Origin: Kazachstania africana CBS 2517
Taxonomy: Eukaryota; Ascomycota; Saccharomycetes; Saccharomycetales; Saccharomycetaceae
Reading direction: 5' to 3'
NCBI RefSeq assembly: GCF_000304475.1
Contig: NC_018947.1
Location: 124,001-188,000, forward strand
Length of the DNA: 64,000 nt
Positions 48,276 to 58,164 of the stretch are shown piece after piece. Every line of letters starts with the position of its first letter. Within the stretch, counting starts at the first letter, position 1. The notes below the pieces were generated by a model that was not told where the DNA came from, searched no databases, and was given only the letters and a program-made list of their open reading frames with translations. Both the position numbers and the translations under genes were made by a program.

Positions 48276-48523
48276 AGTGTAATAGAATAAATATGTTTTT
48301 CCACGTATGTTGATATTACCAGCAGTGGGTAATATGCCTAATCTTTTGAACTTTTTAATACATTATATATATATATATATATATCGAAGGGCAGACGAAA
48401 TCGTGAATCATCCGAAGTTCGGATTAGCAGCAGATGACCATGAAAAATTTATGGGTACTCACATTTTGCAAGGCAGTGATAGAATCATCAATTTAGAGTG
48501 ATGACGATACTCTGGGAATGGAA
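48276..48523. other. Spacer UBA3-ISA2 with a (TA)n run
   Basis: The gap between the UBA3 stop and ISA2 start contains a (TA)n microsatellite (about 48364-48384). A 64-codon plus-strand ORF (48307-48501) spans it, but part of its translation is just the TA repeat. Confidence 0.4.
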
Positions 48524-49441
48524 TCAAAGATCTGAACACACGGTACAATCTGGTAATCTTTCAAACTGGAAGCTATAACTGTAACATCCACTCGAGCCGT
48601 TGATGACTGTAAAATTATTCGATTTTAAAGAGCCGGTTTTTTCATCGATGACTATTAGATCATGATATATCTTGACTAGCTCATTGCAACAACCAGCAGC
48701 TACCATGGCATTCATTGTGCTAACACTGGGTATAATCCTCTTGATTATTCCAAGCATATAACTGACAGTTAATTCAGTGGTATCTATGCTGAAATTTTGA
48801 GCTCTTTTCATGCATTCGTCGAAGAGAAGTTTCGTGTCCCTTGAATCATCTAGGTTCAATTTGTCTACAGGTACCATTACATTAATGACATACTCTATAA
48901 CGTGCTGAAGATTTCTTGGATTGTTAACAATAGTACACATCGGTACCATGTCCTGTGATGCGTCCTTATTCGGCAGTGTTGACAATGAACATTCCCAGCA
49001 TGCAGTAATCCCCGGTATTATCGTCTTGATATGCCCTTTCAAACCTTCCATTCCACCGTCAATGAGAGTTATACATTTTTGAAAACTTGTAGCCTTCGCT
49101 ATTCTTATAATCATTTCATTAATGAACCTACGAGGTTGGATAGAATCTAATCCAGATATGATGAAATCGAACTGCTTATAGAACTCTTCGTCTAAGTGAG
49201 TTAGATCCCCCACAAAATGTTGCACAGGCACATTGAATTCTCTCTCAATATACTCCGATGCGACTAAAGATTTTGGCTTCCCAATATCATTATCATTAAA
49301 TAAGAATTGTCTGTTTAAATTTGTCAATTCGATGGTATCCATATCGATGATGTGAATGTGAGAAACATTTAGCATGACCAAATTTTTCAGTATTTCACAG
49401 CCCAACCCACCAGCACCTAATATCAAGACATTACATTCCAT
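48524..49441 (-). CDS. UBA3: NEDD8 (Rub1)-activating enzyme catalytic subunit Uba3
   Basis: A 305-residue homologue of Uba3 (299 in S. cerevisiae), which with Ula1 activates Rub1 for cullin modification. The ThiF/E1 nucleotide fold is intact: GAGGLGCE (residues 9-16), DMDTIELTNLNRQFLF and SGLDSIQPRR. The catalytic cysteine is Cys169 in VPMCTIVNNPR. Zinc ligands CWEC (148-151) and a C-terminal CTVC are present. Like the yeast enzyme, it lacks the extended C-terminal ubiquitin-fold domain of larger E1s. Confidence 0.95.
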   Translation of the reverse strand: MECNVLILGAGGLGCEILKNLVMLNVSHIHIIDMDTIELTNLNRQFLFNDNDIGKPKSLVASEYIEREFNVPVQHFVGDLTHLDEEFYKQFDFIISGLDSIQPRRFINEMIIRIAKATSFQKCITLIDGGMEGLKGHIKTIIPGITACWECSLSTLPNKDASQDMVPMCTIVNNPRNLQHVIEYVINVMVPVDKLNLDDSRDTKLLFDECMKRAQNFSIDTTELTVSYMLGIIKRIIPSVSTMNAMVAAGCCNELVKIYHDLIVIDEKTGSLKSNNFTVINGSSGCYSYSFQFERLPDCTVCSDL

Positions 49442-49642
49442 TTTCTGTGATTTACTTGGCTCTAGTTACCAGACAGTTTTCATAATCTTTCATATTTGTG
49501 CGAAAATACAGCTTCCAGCAGTGATTATTAAAGTGTCAAATCTTACAATATGATGATAATTACAAGACTATTTAAAGCAAAATTTTTGATGAAAATACAT
49601 AATGGCAGTTATATAAACATTAATAAAAAATGGGAAAATGGA

Positions 49643-50212
49643 TCAATCGCGTTTAATACCACCGTTACCAGCTCTTTCCAATTCTTCGATGGATTTTCTA
49701 TCAGTTTTTGATTCTGGACCAGAAGTCATACCACCAAACATTGGGGCAGCTTTGAATGGTCTCTTCAATTCTCCAATTGGAGCCTTTTCGAAAAGATGGA
49801 TTTTGACTTCATTGTGTTCAATGGCACCTTTCACAGCAGGAATGAATTGCATGAACAATGGGTTAGTATAGCCCATATATAAATGCATGAATAACATGAA
49901 GGCGGCACCTGAGTACAAGGACTTCAAAGAAGAGTTAACTTCTCCTAGATCATAATCCTTGATAGTGGTAACCTCTAACGTTTCCTTTTCTTCAAAGATG
50001 GTAGAACCACTCTTGACGTATTTCAAAATTTGCAGGTTGTTTTCCTTTTGGATATTTCTCTTCGTTAAATAGTAAGCAATTAAGGCAAATGCTATGGAAA
50101 CGGTATACAAGATACGGATACTGAACTTTATTGTTGGTTGCTCCATGTCGATGAAACGAGAAAGTAACATCATAGTAAGAGTAATCAAAATATTAACCAA
50201 TTGAGGATTCAT
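49643..50212 (-). CDS. PHO88: ER targeting factor Pho88 (Snd3)
   Basis: A 189-residue homologue of Pho88/Snd3 (188 in S. cerevisiae), an ER membrane protein of the SND pathway for SRP-independent targeting, first found through phosphate transport. The start is ATG 50212 (MNPQLVNILITLTMM); nine upstream in-frame codons begin with TTG and are unlikely to be used. Three hydrophobic segments (about 5-20, 29-48, 100-118) and the conserved LYMGYTNPLFMQ, EHNEVKIHLF and KTDRKSIEELERAGN blocks match the family. In S. cerevisiae it is on chromosome II (YBR106W). Confidence 0.96.
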   Translation of the reverse strand: MNPQLVNILITLTMMLLSRFIDMEQPTIKFSIRILYTVSIAFALIAYYLTKRNIQKENNLQILKYVKSGSTIFEEKETLEVTTIKDYDLGEVNSSLKSLYSGAAFMLFMHLYMGYTNPLFMQFIPAVKGAIEHNEVKIHLFEKAPIGELKRPFKAAPMFGGMTSGPESKTDRKSIEELERAGNGGIKRD

Positions 50213-51649
50213 GGTGCGTTCGGCTGACTTACTTTCCAATCAAGGTTGATCTGAAACGTTACTTTCAGTTACTTAAGCAAACGTGAACCGTGTTTGTATT
50301 AGCTAGTTTGATTTTCTGTTTCGAAATTCGAATTTTTCATGTGGGAGAAAATGACGGATGAGAAAATAACTAGTAGGATTTTCTCATGCGACGTTCTCCC
50401 ACGGTTATGTAAGACCGCATTCTAGATGAACTACGACATTCCAATTGAGGAAATAAACGGAAGACCATCATATAACAGTGGGATAACATCAGCACGCTGG
50501 CTATTTATATTGAAAAGTCAGCAGTCAACAGAAATCGATGGAGATTAGATTGAGAAAGTTTTAAGAATGCTAGCTAATGGAGTAGGTAACCTGCTGGGTT
50601 ACTTACTGATCTTCCGGAAAAGACAAGAAAAAGTATTTTCCGATCACGTTGCCACACTTGCACATACCGAACCTACTTTTCTTTGTTTTAGTGCCTCTCT
50701 TTGTATTCGTGCATATACTGCTTTGTACACCCGACAATTTGTCGAATGATAACATCCTTTGCAAGCGTTTCTAATTCAGCCAAACCAAACTGAGGAGGTT
50801 TCAGGGCTTCTTCTCAGAGAATACGTGGTAGTTGTAAGCGCCTGGGGACTAGAAACCTTCGAAGGTCGCCCAGATCCAATACGATCTGTGCCAAAAACGA
50901 TTTGAGGTAGTGGGAACGAGAATGTAAATCTATGCATAAATAGAGGGATACCGTCTCCCAAAAAATTTTCGTACCCGTTGGAAGTATGTGTTATGGCAAA
51001 TGTGATAGAAAAAACAGGAGAACCTGCCTTGGAAAGACATTCTATTTTTTTGGCTGCATGTGAGGATAAAGTCTGTTATTAAGAATCGCATAACACGATA
51101 TTTTCAGGAAATAACATGATTTACCAGCTTCGAACATTATATTCCAGTTTGAATAAACAACTATATAAAAATGCTCTTGCTTACTTCGAGATTTACCGGG
51201 TTTAAATCTTCGTAATCCTTGCTGTAATGCCGTATTTATCCTTGGCGAAATGATAAATATTATTGTACTAATAGTTTCTTTTCTTTGATTATAGCAGAAT
51301 TTGTTGGAAGTGTTGAAGGTAATTTCTTTTTATGTCAGGTAATACATACTATATCTCATTATATTCATCAGTCAGAAATTCTCAATGTTATTGAACGAGC
51401 AACGGTATATAAATTTCATGAGGCGCTTACTACACACGGAGGCAAACGAGCTTTTTAGTTTTATTAGACTGTTTATTCTTTGAGGGAAAAAAAAAATAGA
51501 AGATTAAAGGTTACCAACAACAATTGATATATAGTACACTAGGTGTGCCATCATTTCGAGGATGATTTCCACGTATTAATACAATATTTTTTTGACTATA
51601 AAAACAATAGGAAAAGGACAAATGGGAATCCCTCCTAAAACAGGAGAAA

Positions 51650-51790
51650 ATGCATGCAGCTGACGTGGTTGATAATACCGATTTATTGACATCGATTTAC
51701 TTTGAGATCCCGGGCAATTCAATGAATATTACTGTAAGAGGAAGAAAAAAGCATGTGTACGAAAACTTTGAATTAAAGTTTTCAGGCTGA
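51650..51790 (+). CDS. Possible 46-residue small ORF, unknown
   Basis: An ATG-started 46-codon frame with non-repetitive, protein-like composition (contains LLTSIYFEIPGNSMNITV). No similarity is recognised. It could be a chance ORF, an exon or a gene relic. Listed because the surrounding 1.8 kb is otherwise empty and a second small ORF follows in tandem. Confidence 0.2.
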   Translation: MHAADVVDNTDLLTSIYFEIPGNSMNITVRGRKKHVYENFELKFSG

Positions 51791-51827
51791 AAAGCAACAT
51801 ATAAGCTTCTATTTATAGGAATTAATC

Positions 51828-51944
51828 ATGGTGTCTAAGGAGACGCAAATGCACTCAATGTATAAGGCACTACCTATAAATATTACAACTGCCGCTGGTA
51901 CCAAAATGACTCCTACATCAGGCATAGGCGGTCATTATAAGTAA
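51828..51944 (+). CDS. Possible 38-residue small ORF, unknown
   Basis: An ATG-started 38-codon frame ending SGIGGHYK, 37 bases after the previous small ORF and just before the ROX1 3' end on the opposite strand. No similarity is recognised and chance is quite possible. Confidence 0.2.
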   Translation: MVSKETQMHSMYKALPINITTAAGTKMTPTSGIGGHYK

Positions 51945-51979
51945 GAAAAGTTAATTCTTCTTTTTAAGAGTAGTATTAC

Positions 51980-53185
51980 TCAATTTGTGCCACTCTTATA
52001 GAGTGTCGAGTGATCATTATTATCAAAATTTTGTTGAGTAGTTGAATATCCCATATTAATATTGCTATTACTTTTAACACTATTATTATTTGTACTCATA
52101 AAACTATCCCTATAAATAGTAGTAGAATTTGGTGGAGGATGAGAATTAAAGAGGAAATTTGAATGAGAATAATGATGACTATGATCAGATGGAAAATCGG
52201 AGTTAAAACTGTTACTGTTATTATTATTATTACTACTATTACCTGATATTGAAGGTAATATCATCTGGTTCGAATCTAGTTGATTGATCGATGATTTTGG
52301 AATATATTGACTGTTGTTATTTGTACCAGGAATGCTTGAAGAAAATAATAGCTTTTGTTCATAATCTTGTGGGGTTGGTTGAGCGAAAGAATGATAAGTC
52401 GATAAGAATTGTACTGGCTTAAAATGTTCATCATTGTTGAAGTTTGAGTTGATATTACTAATACTACCGTTACTCTTCATTGGAGTTGCCATAGATAGAG
52501 GTATTGGTATTAAATTTTGTTGACGGCCATTAAGATATGCAAATTGCAAAGAATTACTAAACGAGTCGTAGCCTGACGACATAGTAACTGGCCTTGTCAT
52601 AATAGGGTTGTTGTTATTGTTGCTGCTATTACTTTTGCTGCTATTCTTACCGTTATTATTATTATTATTGTTGTTGTTGCTGTTGTTATTATTTTGAGAA
52701 TCCTTTCTCATCATGGGTTGACCAGCACTCATTGATAAAGGAGGATAATTAAAGTTACTTATAAAAGTTTGTGGTGGGGACATTAATCTATTAAAATTAA
52801 ATGGATTATTGAAAAAATCGTCGTTTGATGAAGGAAAAACTGGTGTTGGAGGCATATTGACCAATGGATGATCATTATGAGAAACTCTCTTTTTATTTTT
52901 CCTTACTGGTCGATACTTATATTCAGGATACTTTCTTTCATGGCCTAATTTTTCCTTCTTTGCTAGTTCTTCCCAATGTAATTTTTCATTTGGTGATATT
53001 GTCTTCCACTTATTCCCCAATATTTTTGATATCTTTGAATTATGTGGAATATCAACACCAGTGGCAGTCCATTCATCCATTAGAATCTTATGATAGTGTT
53101 GTCTAAATAAGATGAAGGCATTTCTTGGCCTTGGGATTTTGGCGCGTTGATGATTATTTGAATTTCTTACTGAATTATTGTCCAT
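51980..53185 (-). CDS. ROX1: HMG-box heme-dependent repressor of hypoxic genes Rox1
   Basis: A 401-residue homologue of Rox1 (368 in S. cerevisiae), the repressor that turns off hypoxic genes in air by recruiting Cyc8-Tup1. The DNA-binding HMG box spans about residues 14-95 (KIPRPRNAFILFRQHYHKILMDEW...HNSKISKILGNKWKTIS...HERKYPEYKYRPVRK), nearly identical to yeast. The rest is low-complexity, with Asn-rich runs encoded by AAT/AAC repeats near 52660-52700. Its corepressor partner CYC8 is also encoded in this window. Confidence 0.95.
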   Translation of the reverse strand: MDNNSVRNSNNHQRAKIPRPRNAFILFRQHYHKILMDEWTATGVDIPHNSKISKILGNKWKTISPNEKLHWEELAKKEKLGHERKYPEYKYRPVRKNKKRVSHNDHPLVNMPPTPVFPSSNDDFFNNPFNFNRLMSPPQTFISNFNYPPLSMSAGQPMMRKDSQNNNNSNNNNNNNNNGKNSSKSNSSNNNNNPIMTRPVTMSSGYDSFSNSLQFAYLNGRQQNLIPIPLSMATPMKSNGSISNINSNFNNDEHFKPVQFLSTYHSFAQPTPQDYEQKLLFSSSIPGTNNNSQYIPKSSINQLDSNQMILPSISGNSSNNNNNSNSFNSDFPSDHSHHYSHSNFLFNSHPPPNSTTIYRDSFMSTNNNSVKSNSNINMGYSTTQQNFDNNDHSTLYKSGTN

Positions 53186-55274
53186 TTTGAGACCACGGTT
53201 ATATTATTTAAAGATACAAACACTTCTTTCTTTCTTTCTTTCCTTATTCAAATGTGTAAGATAGAGGAGTAGTTGATGATGTTACTATTATTATAAGTAA
53301 TATAAATAAATCGACGAAACACCAAAAAATAGAGGACAACAATTAAAAAAAGACGAATACTATGAGCTGTTATTTTACTTTTTCCTTTCGTTATAGTAAT
53401 TGGGGATAAACAATAGTATATTGGAACCGGAGAAAAAAGAAGAGGAGGAAGAGAAAATGTCGAGATTGCAATCTAGATAGAGACTAAATGAGAGCGAATT
53501 GGATGGGGGGAATAGAAGTGGCTATACAATAAGATTGAGAGATACGATGAGAGAATAAGATTGAAAGAGTAAAGAAACGGAAAAGGAAAAAAGAATTGAA
53601 GTATTCTTTATATATGTATTATTATTGCATGAAAAGAAAGAAATGCTGGGTATAATTATGTGCGAGAGTCAGTATATCATCTCTGTCATCATGCAAAATG
53701 TTGATGATAATTAAGACCGATTGGAATAATGGATTAATTAACACTTTCTCCAAGGCTCTCTCTTCATGATTGGAACCGAGGCTGTTAAATACAAGGTCGC
53801 ATCTAGATTTCCGTCATTATTAATAATATGAGATTGAGAACCTATTAGAAACAATAGGAACCTGTGCATTCAGTTCATTGCCAATTTCTGAATCAATTTT
53901 AGCATACGACTATTGGGTACAGGGTACTGGGAAGTAATGATGATGTTCCAATTATGTACGGTGATGTTACCCGATTTGCTGTCTAACGTATTGTTACATA
54001 CACATGCTGCCATGATGATGGATACGTTTACAATACGAGTAGGTGACACACTGTGTGACGTTTAGAAAAACGCGCGAGAAAGCCCAGCAGGGCCAAGAGG
54101 GAAACTTCGTTTGTTCTGAATTTTCTACTTGCTTTTTTTTTCTGCTTTCTCTCTCCCTCTGTTTCAGTGCCACGCAGTGACAAAGCCGTAAAGCGAGTAC
54201 CCCAACTATTAGTTGCACGCATTTTTTGTCATGGATTTCTTTTCCATTACGCTCTAATCTCCGATTAACTTCCGTCCCCTTGGAATATAAAGGGTGCTCG
54301 TCGCCGAGCTTTTAACGAGCGGATGTATCCATCCGCAGTGAAGTAAGAATACGCGGGCGCAAAAAAAGGACGGTGAGTCCAAGTCACAAAAAAACTCGGA
54401 TTTCATTTGATGCATTCATTCATTATTCTTATTATTATTACTATTATTATTATAATTTACTACAGATTGTAATAGTAATGGTAACAATGCGTCAAATAAA
54501 ATCGTACACATACTCTGCCTCTTTTCTGCTTCGGGATTCTCTTTGCATGAATCATGAATAATAATAATTAATAATAATAACAATACTACAGCGGTGACAT
54601 AATGGGAGGCATTTAAAGTACGATCCGTGTACAAAGTTTCTCCTCATTTTCTCTCACAAATACTTTGCTCATACTTAATTTCACTTATCTTCCGCGGATG
54701 CTATTATTTCTATTTTCACCTCTTGTTAGTCTTACAATTTGAAGTCATTATTACCAATGATTTCCCATTACATAATTATTCATGGAAAAACAATGGAGTT
54801 TTATCGCATTACAACATTGTCCGCCACCCCCAGTAAAATTCTTATTGTTGGCATATTCCAGTTTATTCAACACTGCTGCTCATTTACTCTTTGTAGTCGA
54901 AAAGCCTTCCATACAGTCGAATCTCACTCACGTGCTATTCTGTCAACAAGAATATTTGTAATTTTTACAATTGTCTAGATTCATTACAAGTCAAATTTAT
55001 AATCATGTCTCATCACAATTGACTTCTTTGTATCCCGGAGATCAACGTTCATCGCCTCTTTGTGGCAAAACACAATGCCACAAAATTACCACAATGTGCC
55101 TGATTACCGAACGCTTTTCAATCACGTGAACGTGCTACCCGGCATTTTTCCTTCACTCGACTCTATCCACGCACGTTTAAACGCATGTAACAGTAAGAAA
55201 AAAACAAAAAAACACACACACTTAATTAGTATTGCAACTTCTTAACAAGACATACTGCAACCTATCCCGTAATC
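53186..55274. promoter_or_regulatory. 2.1-kb ROX1/YPR063C divergent region with Rox1-like sites and a structured segment
   Basis: No gene was recognised. Rox1-type ATTGTT cores on the minus strand occur at 53338-53343, 53409-53414 and in CCTATTGTTTCT (53847-53858), the last matching YYYATTGTTCTC except near the end; autorepression is known for ROX1. GC-rich hairpins lie at 54296-54380. (TTA)n-like microsatellites are near 54427-54462 and 54557-54585. A Cbf1-type TCACGTGA (55122-55129) lies 146 bases before YPR063C. Confidence 0.5.
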
Positions 55275-55685
55275 ATGCCAATCAATAACGTAAGGAGACA
55301 AGATCTCTGCGTAAAGTACGTGCCATTCATGCCCACTCTGTTCAAACTTCTTTACTAACTTCATTATAGACATGTAACCATCATACCTCCTTCTGATTTA
55401 TACCGTACAAACCAAAATATTACTGGTATGCTCACTCAATCAATGCCTATGGCAGCATTGTTTTTAAGAAATAAATTCATCGGTTGGTTAGCATTGGTGC
55501 AAAGTATTCATTACTATTTGAACACTGATTTGCAATTACTACCAGCTTCTGCAGAATCAAATCCTCTAGATCAATTTCCAATAATGAAAGTACTAATAAG
55601 TTTCTTCTCATTATTAGTATGCTACTTAGGTCTAGTTTTCCCTCAACAAATGGTTCCGCCAAAAAAATCTACTGATGATAAATAA
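55275..55685 (+). CDS. YPR063C: Asterix-like ER membrane protein YPR063C, one short intron
   Basis: Two exons, 55275-55315 and 55370-55685, encode 118 residues. The joined frame crosses the junction as a Lys codon and gives KHVTIIPPSDLYRTNQN, which aligns with the yeast protein. Exon 2 has GMLTQSMPMAALF, then two membrane segments (FIGWLALVQSIHYYL and ISFFSLLVCYLGLVF) and a short polar end (PQQMVPPKK). The layout resembles the Asterix/WDR83OS family, part of the ER PAT chaperone for multipass proteins in animals; the yeast protein is ER-localised with no settled function. S. cerevisiae YPR063C also has an intron. Confidence 0.9.
55316..55369 (+). other. 54-nt spliceosomal intron of YPR063C
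   Basis: 5' splice site GTACGT (a common variant of GTATGT), branch point TACTAAC (55353-55359), 3' splice site TATAG ending at 55369, ten bases after the branch site. Splicing restores the reading frame exactly. Confidence 0.93.
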
Positions 55686-55725
55686 TAAAGCAAAAATTCT
55701 CTATGTATGTAAATAATTTACAATA

Positions 55726-56187
55726 TCATTCTCCAATGTCTTCAAACCAGTCACTTGGTCTTTCATCAATGAACTTCTTCATGATCTCTTTACATCTCGA
55801 GTCATCGGTAATAACGACTTCTCTACCCCTTTGTTTTAAATACTCTTCACCTGGACTCTTGAAATTGACATTTTCTCCAATGACACATCTTGGAATACCA
55901 TACATAATAATGGCACCAGTACACATATCACATGGCGATAAAGTAGTATATAAAGTACATCCCTTGTATACTTTACCTGGTAATCTACCACAATTTTCTA
56001 AAGTGGAAATTTCGCCGTGTAAAGTAGCAGAACCTTTTTGAAATCTCATATTATGTCCACGACCAAGAATTTCACCAGTGACATTGTCTATTAAACATCC
56101 ACCGATTGGTACACCGCCTTCCTCGTACCCTTTCTTAGCTTCTTCATACGCAACATTCATACCTAGTTCATCCCATTTACCGTCCAT
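55726..56187 (-). CDS. FCY1: Cytosine deaminase
   Basis: A 153-residue homologue of Fcy1 (158 in S. cerevisiae), the pyrimidine-salvage enzyme converting cytosine to uracil; it also acts on 5-fluorocytosine. The zinc deaminase motif is intact: LHGEISTLENCG (His ligand and catalytic Glu) and SPCDMCTGAI (Cys ligands). VPIGGCLID and the C-terminal ERPSDWFEDIGE, which closes the active site, are as in yeast. It converges on YPR063C with 40 bases between stops, and diverges from JID1. Confidence 0.98.
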   Translation of the reverse strand: MDGKWDELGMNVAYEEAKKGYEEGGVPIGGCLIDNVTGEILGRGHNMRFQKGSATLHGEISTLENCGRLPGKVYKGCTLYTTLSPCDMCTGAIIMYGIPRCVIGENVNFKSPGEEYLKQRGREVVITDDSRCKEIMKKFIDERPSDWFEDIGE

Positions 56188-56368
56188 CCTTGCAACGTCT
56201 CTTATAATTTATCAATATTATGAAAACTTTTTCGATGCATTTTTTTTCATATCTCTTTATATAGTTACATTCCGGCATGTCAATCGCCCAATTTAAATTA
56301 AGGTTTTCATGTGAGCAAGACCCTCATCGCTAAACAAAGCATCATCTCTCATTAGATCACCCCAGTGT

Positions 56369-57181
56369 ATGCTGCTGACACATCGATTCTGTATTCCCAT
56401 ACCTTCTTCATACAGGAGTCTGTTGGTTCTCTACTCCACGACGACTCCAAAAACTGAAATTGATAGTTGGTATCCAAATAACAGTGACCCTTCCCCATAC
56501 GAAATATTCGGTCTTAATCACAACAGTAAGATCAATACCATAGCTCTTCGTAAGAAATATCACAGATTTGTCAAACTGTATCATCCTGATCATTCCAATA
56601 ACATAATAATAAAGACTGCTAATAATAGGATACTTTCAACTGATGAGAAATTATCGAGATTTAAATTGATCTCACAATCATACGATATTTTGTTAAATCC
56701 AGCAAAAAGATCCTTATATGATTTGAAAAGGAATTCTACAACGACCACACAGCATCATGGTTATCATTCAAATGAAGCATATCAATATTGGAATGCAGGC
56801 ACTTGGGAAGATTATCACAAATATCGCAATCGGCCAGATCCGGTTGAAATGAATTGGTCCTTATTTTACTGGGTTCTGGCTCTGCTGGTCGTAATAGAAG
56901 GCAGTGTCATCTTAACAAGGGTAGAAAATTCTTTGCTAGTGGATTCTAAACATGTAGAGACAAAGAGTCAAGTGCTAGATAGTTACGAGAATTTTGGACT
57001 TGATAACGATAAAATTTCTAGAATTAAGAGATTTTTATGGTTTAGATCTTTCGGTTTGTACAACGATAAGGATAAATTAGATCAAGAGGCTAAAAATAAT
57101 GAAGTATTGCTGGATGATATGCATAAGAGACGCCAAAAGCTATTGAATTCATTATCAACAAAGAATGATAAGAATGACTAA
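56369..57181 (+). CDS. JID1: Mitochondrial-type J protein Jid1
   Basis: A 270-residue homologue of Jid1 (301 in S. cerevisiae), a DnaJ-like co-chaperone associated with mitochondria. The J domain spans about residues 42-117 (PYEIFGLNHNSKINTIALRKKYHRFVKLYHPDHSNN) with the essential HPD tripeptide, and a conserved SQSYDILLNPAKRSLYD segment. The N-terminus before it is basic and could target mitochondria. One membrane segment lies at about 170-190 (FYWVLALLVVIEGSVIL). Divergent from FCY1. Confidence 0.92.
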   Translation: MLLTHRFCIPIPSSYRSLLVLYSTTTPKTEIDSWYPNNSDPSPYEIFGLNHNSKINTIALRKKYHRFVKLYHPDHSNNIIIKTANNRILSTDEKLSRFKLISQSYDILLNPAKRSLYDLKRNSTTTTQHHGYHSNEAYQYWNAGTWEDYHKYRNRPDPVEMNWSLFYWVLALLVVIEGSVILTRVENSLLVDSKHVETKSQVLDSYENFGLDNDKISRIKRFLWFRSFGLYNDKDKLDQEAKNNEVLLDDMHKRRQKLLNSLSTKNDKND

Positions 57182-57308
57182 CATTGTTTTTGTCACACAT
57201 CGCGTACTTCTTCGAGCTATATATTGAACGGAAAAATATGATCAAAAAAAAAAATATTCACTTGTCATTTATAGAGATGACAACACAGGCACAAAGCTAT
57301 AAATTATC

Positions 57309-58085
57309 ATGGATTTTACAAAGCCGGAAACTGTGTTGAATTTGCAAAACATCAGAGATGAGTTAGTCAAAATGGAAGATTCTATTATCTTCAAATTCAT
57401 TGAAAGGTCACATTTTCCAACTTGTCCCGGTGTCTATCTAACTAAAAATCCGGATCTTTCCATTGAAAATTTCGATGGCTCTTTCTTAGATTGGGCTCTA
57501 TTACATTTAGAAATTACACATTCTCAATTGAGAAGGTTCGAATCGCCTGATGAAACGCCATTTTTCCCTGATCATCTTTTAAGGCCAATCTTACCAAGTA
57601 TTTCCTATCCACAAGTGCTTGCGTCATATGCTCCTCAGGTCAATTATAATGAAAAAATAAAAGCAACGTATATAAAACAAATGGTGCCTCTACTTTCAAA
57701 ATATGATGGCGAACAGAATGAAAATTACGGTTCCGTGGCCACTAGAGATATCGAATGCTTACAGAGTTTAAGTAGAAGAATCCATTTTGGTAAATTTGTA
57801 GCTGAAGCCAAATTCCAAAATGATAAAGAGCTATACACAAAATTAATTAAATCCAAGGACATTGATGGTATAATGAAAAATATAACTAATTCTGCCGTTG
57901 AAGAAAAAATTTTGGAAAGATTGGTCAAAAAGGCTGAGGTTTACGGTGTAGATCCAACTAACAAAGAAGGCGAAAGGAGAATTACGCCAGATTATTTAGT
58001 TAAAATTTACAAAGAGTTTGTCATTCCAATGACAAAAGAAGTTGAAGTTGAATATTTATTGAGAAGATTGACAGATGACAACTAA
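57309..58085 (+). CDS. ARO7: Chorismate mutase
   Basis: A 258-residue AroQ-type chorismate mutase (256 in S. cerevisiae), converting chorismate to prephenate for Phe and Tyr synthesis; inhibited by Tyr and activated by Trp. The N-terminus MDFTKPETVLNLQNIRDEL is almost identical to yeast. SVATRDIECLQSLSRRIHFGKFVAEAKF contains the conserved active-site region. The allosteric switch residue Thr226 is present at the same number (RITPDYLVKIYKE), so normal regulation is expected. Confidence 0.98.
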   Translation: MDFTKPETVLNLQNIRDELVKMEDSIIFKFIERSHFPTCPGVYLTKNPDLSIENFDGSFLDWALLHLEITHSQLRRFESPDETPFFPDHLLRPILPSISYPQVLASYAPQVNYNEKIKATYIKQMVPLLSKYDGEQNENYGSVATRDIECLQSLSRRIHFGKFVAEAKFQNDKELYTKLIKSKDIDGIMKNITNSAVEEKILERLVKKAEVYGVDPTNKEGERRITPDYLVKIYKEFVIPMTKEVEVEYLLRRLTDDN

Positions 58086-58164
58086 TGAGTGAACTCTTTA
58101 ATTTTATAAACCTATATATATGTACATGATATATAAATATACTATCATCCCGTTGTTCCCATTT

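Larger units (their letters stand above)
50213..51979. other. Gene-poor 1.8-kb region between PHO88 and ROX1
   Basis: No recognisable gene. Two small plus-strand ORFs at its right end are listed separately. An intron-like pattern also occurs (GTATGT at 50984, TACTAAT at 51266, then ATTATAG at 51288-51294) without good coding sequence beside it. Confidence 0.4.

Noticed and set aside
48307..48501. 64-codon ORF between UBA3 and ISA2
   Set aside because: A (TA)n microsatellite makes up part of the translation and no family similarity is recognised.
50984..51294. Intron-like signals (GTATGT, TACTAAT, ATTATAG) between PHO88 and ROX1
   Set aside because: No plausible coding exon or RNA gene flanks either splice site, and such short motifs arise by chance in A+T-rich DNA.
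51301..51480. TGTTGG-containing stretch as a possible solo Ty LTR
   Set aside because: No matching CAACA end, no target-site duplication and no LTR-like body were found.
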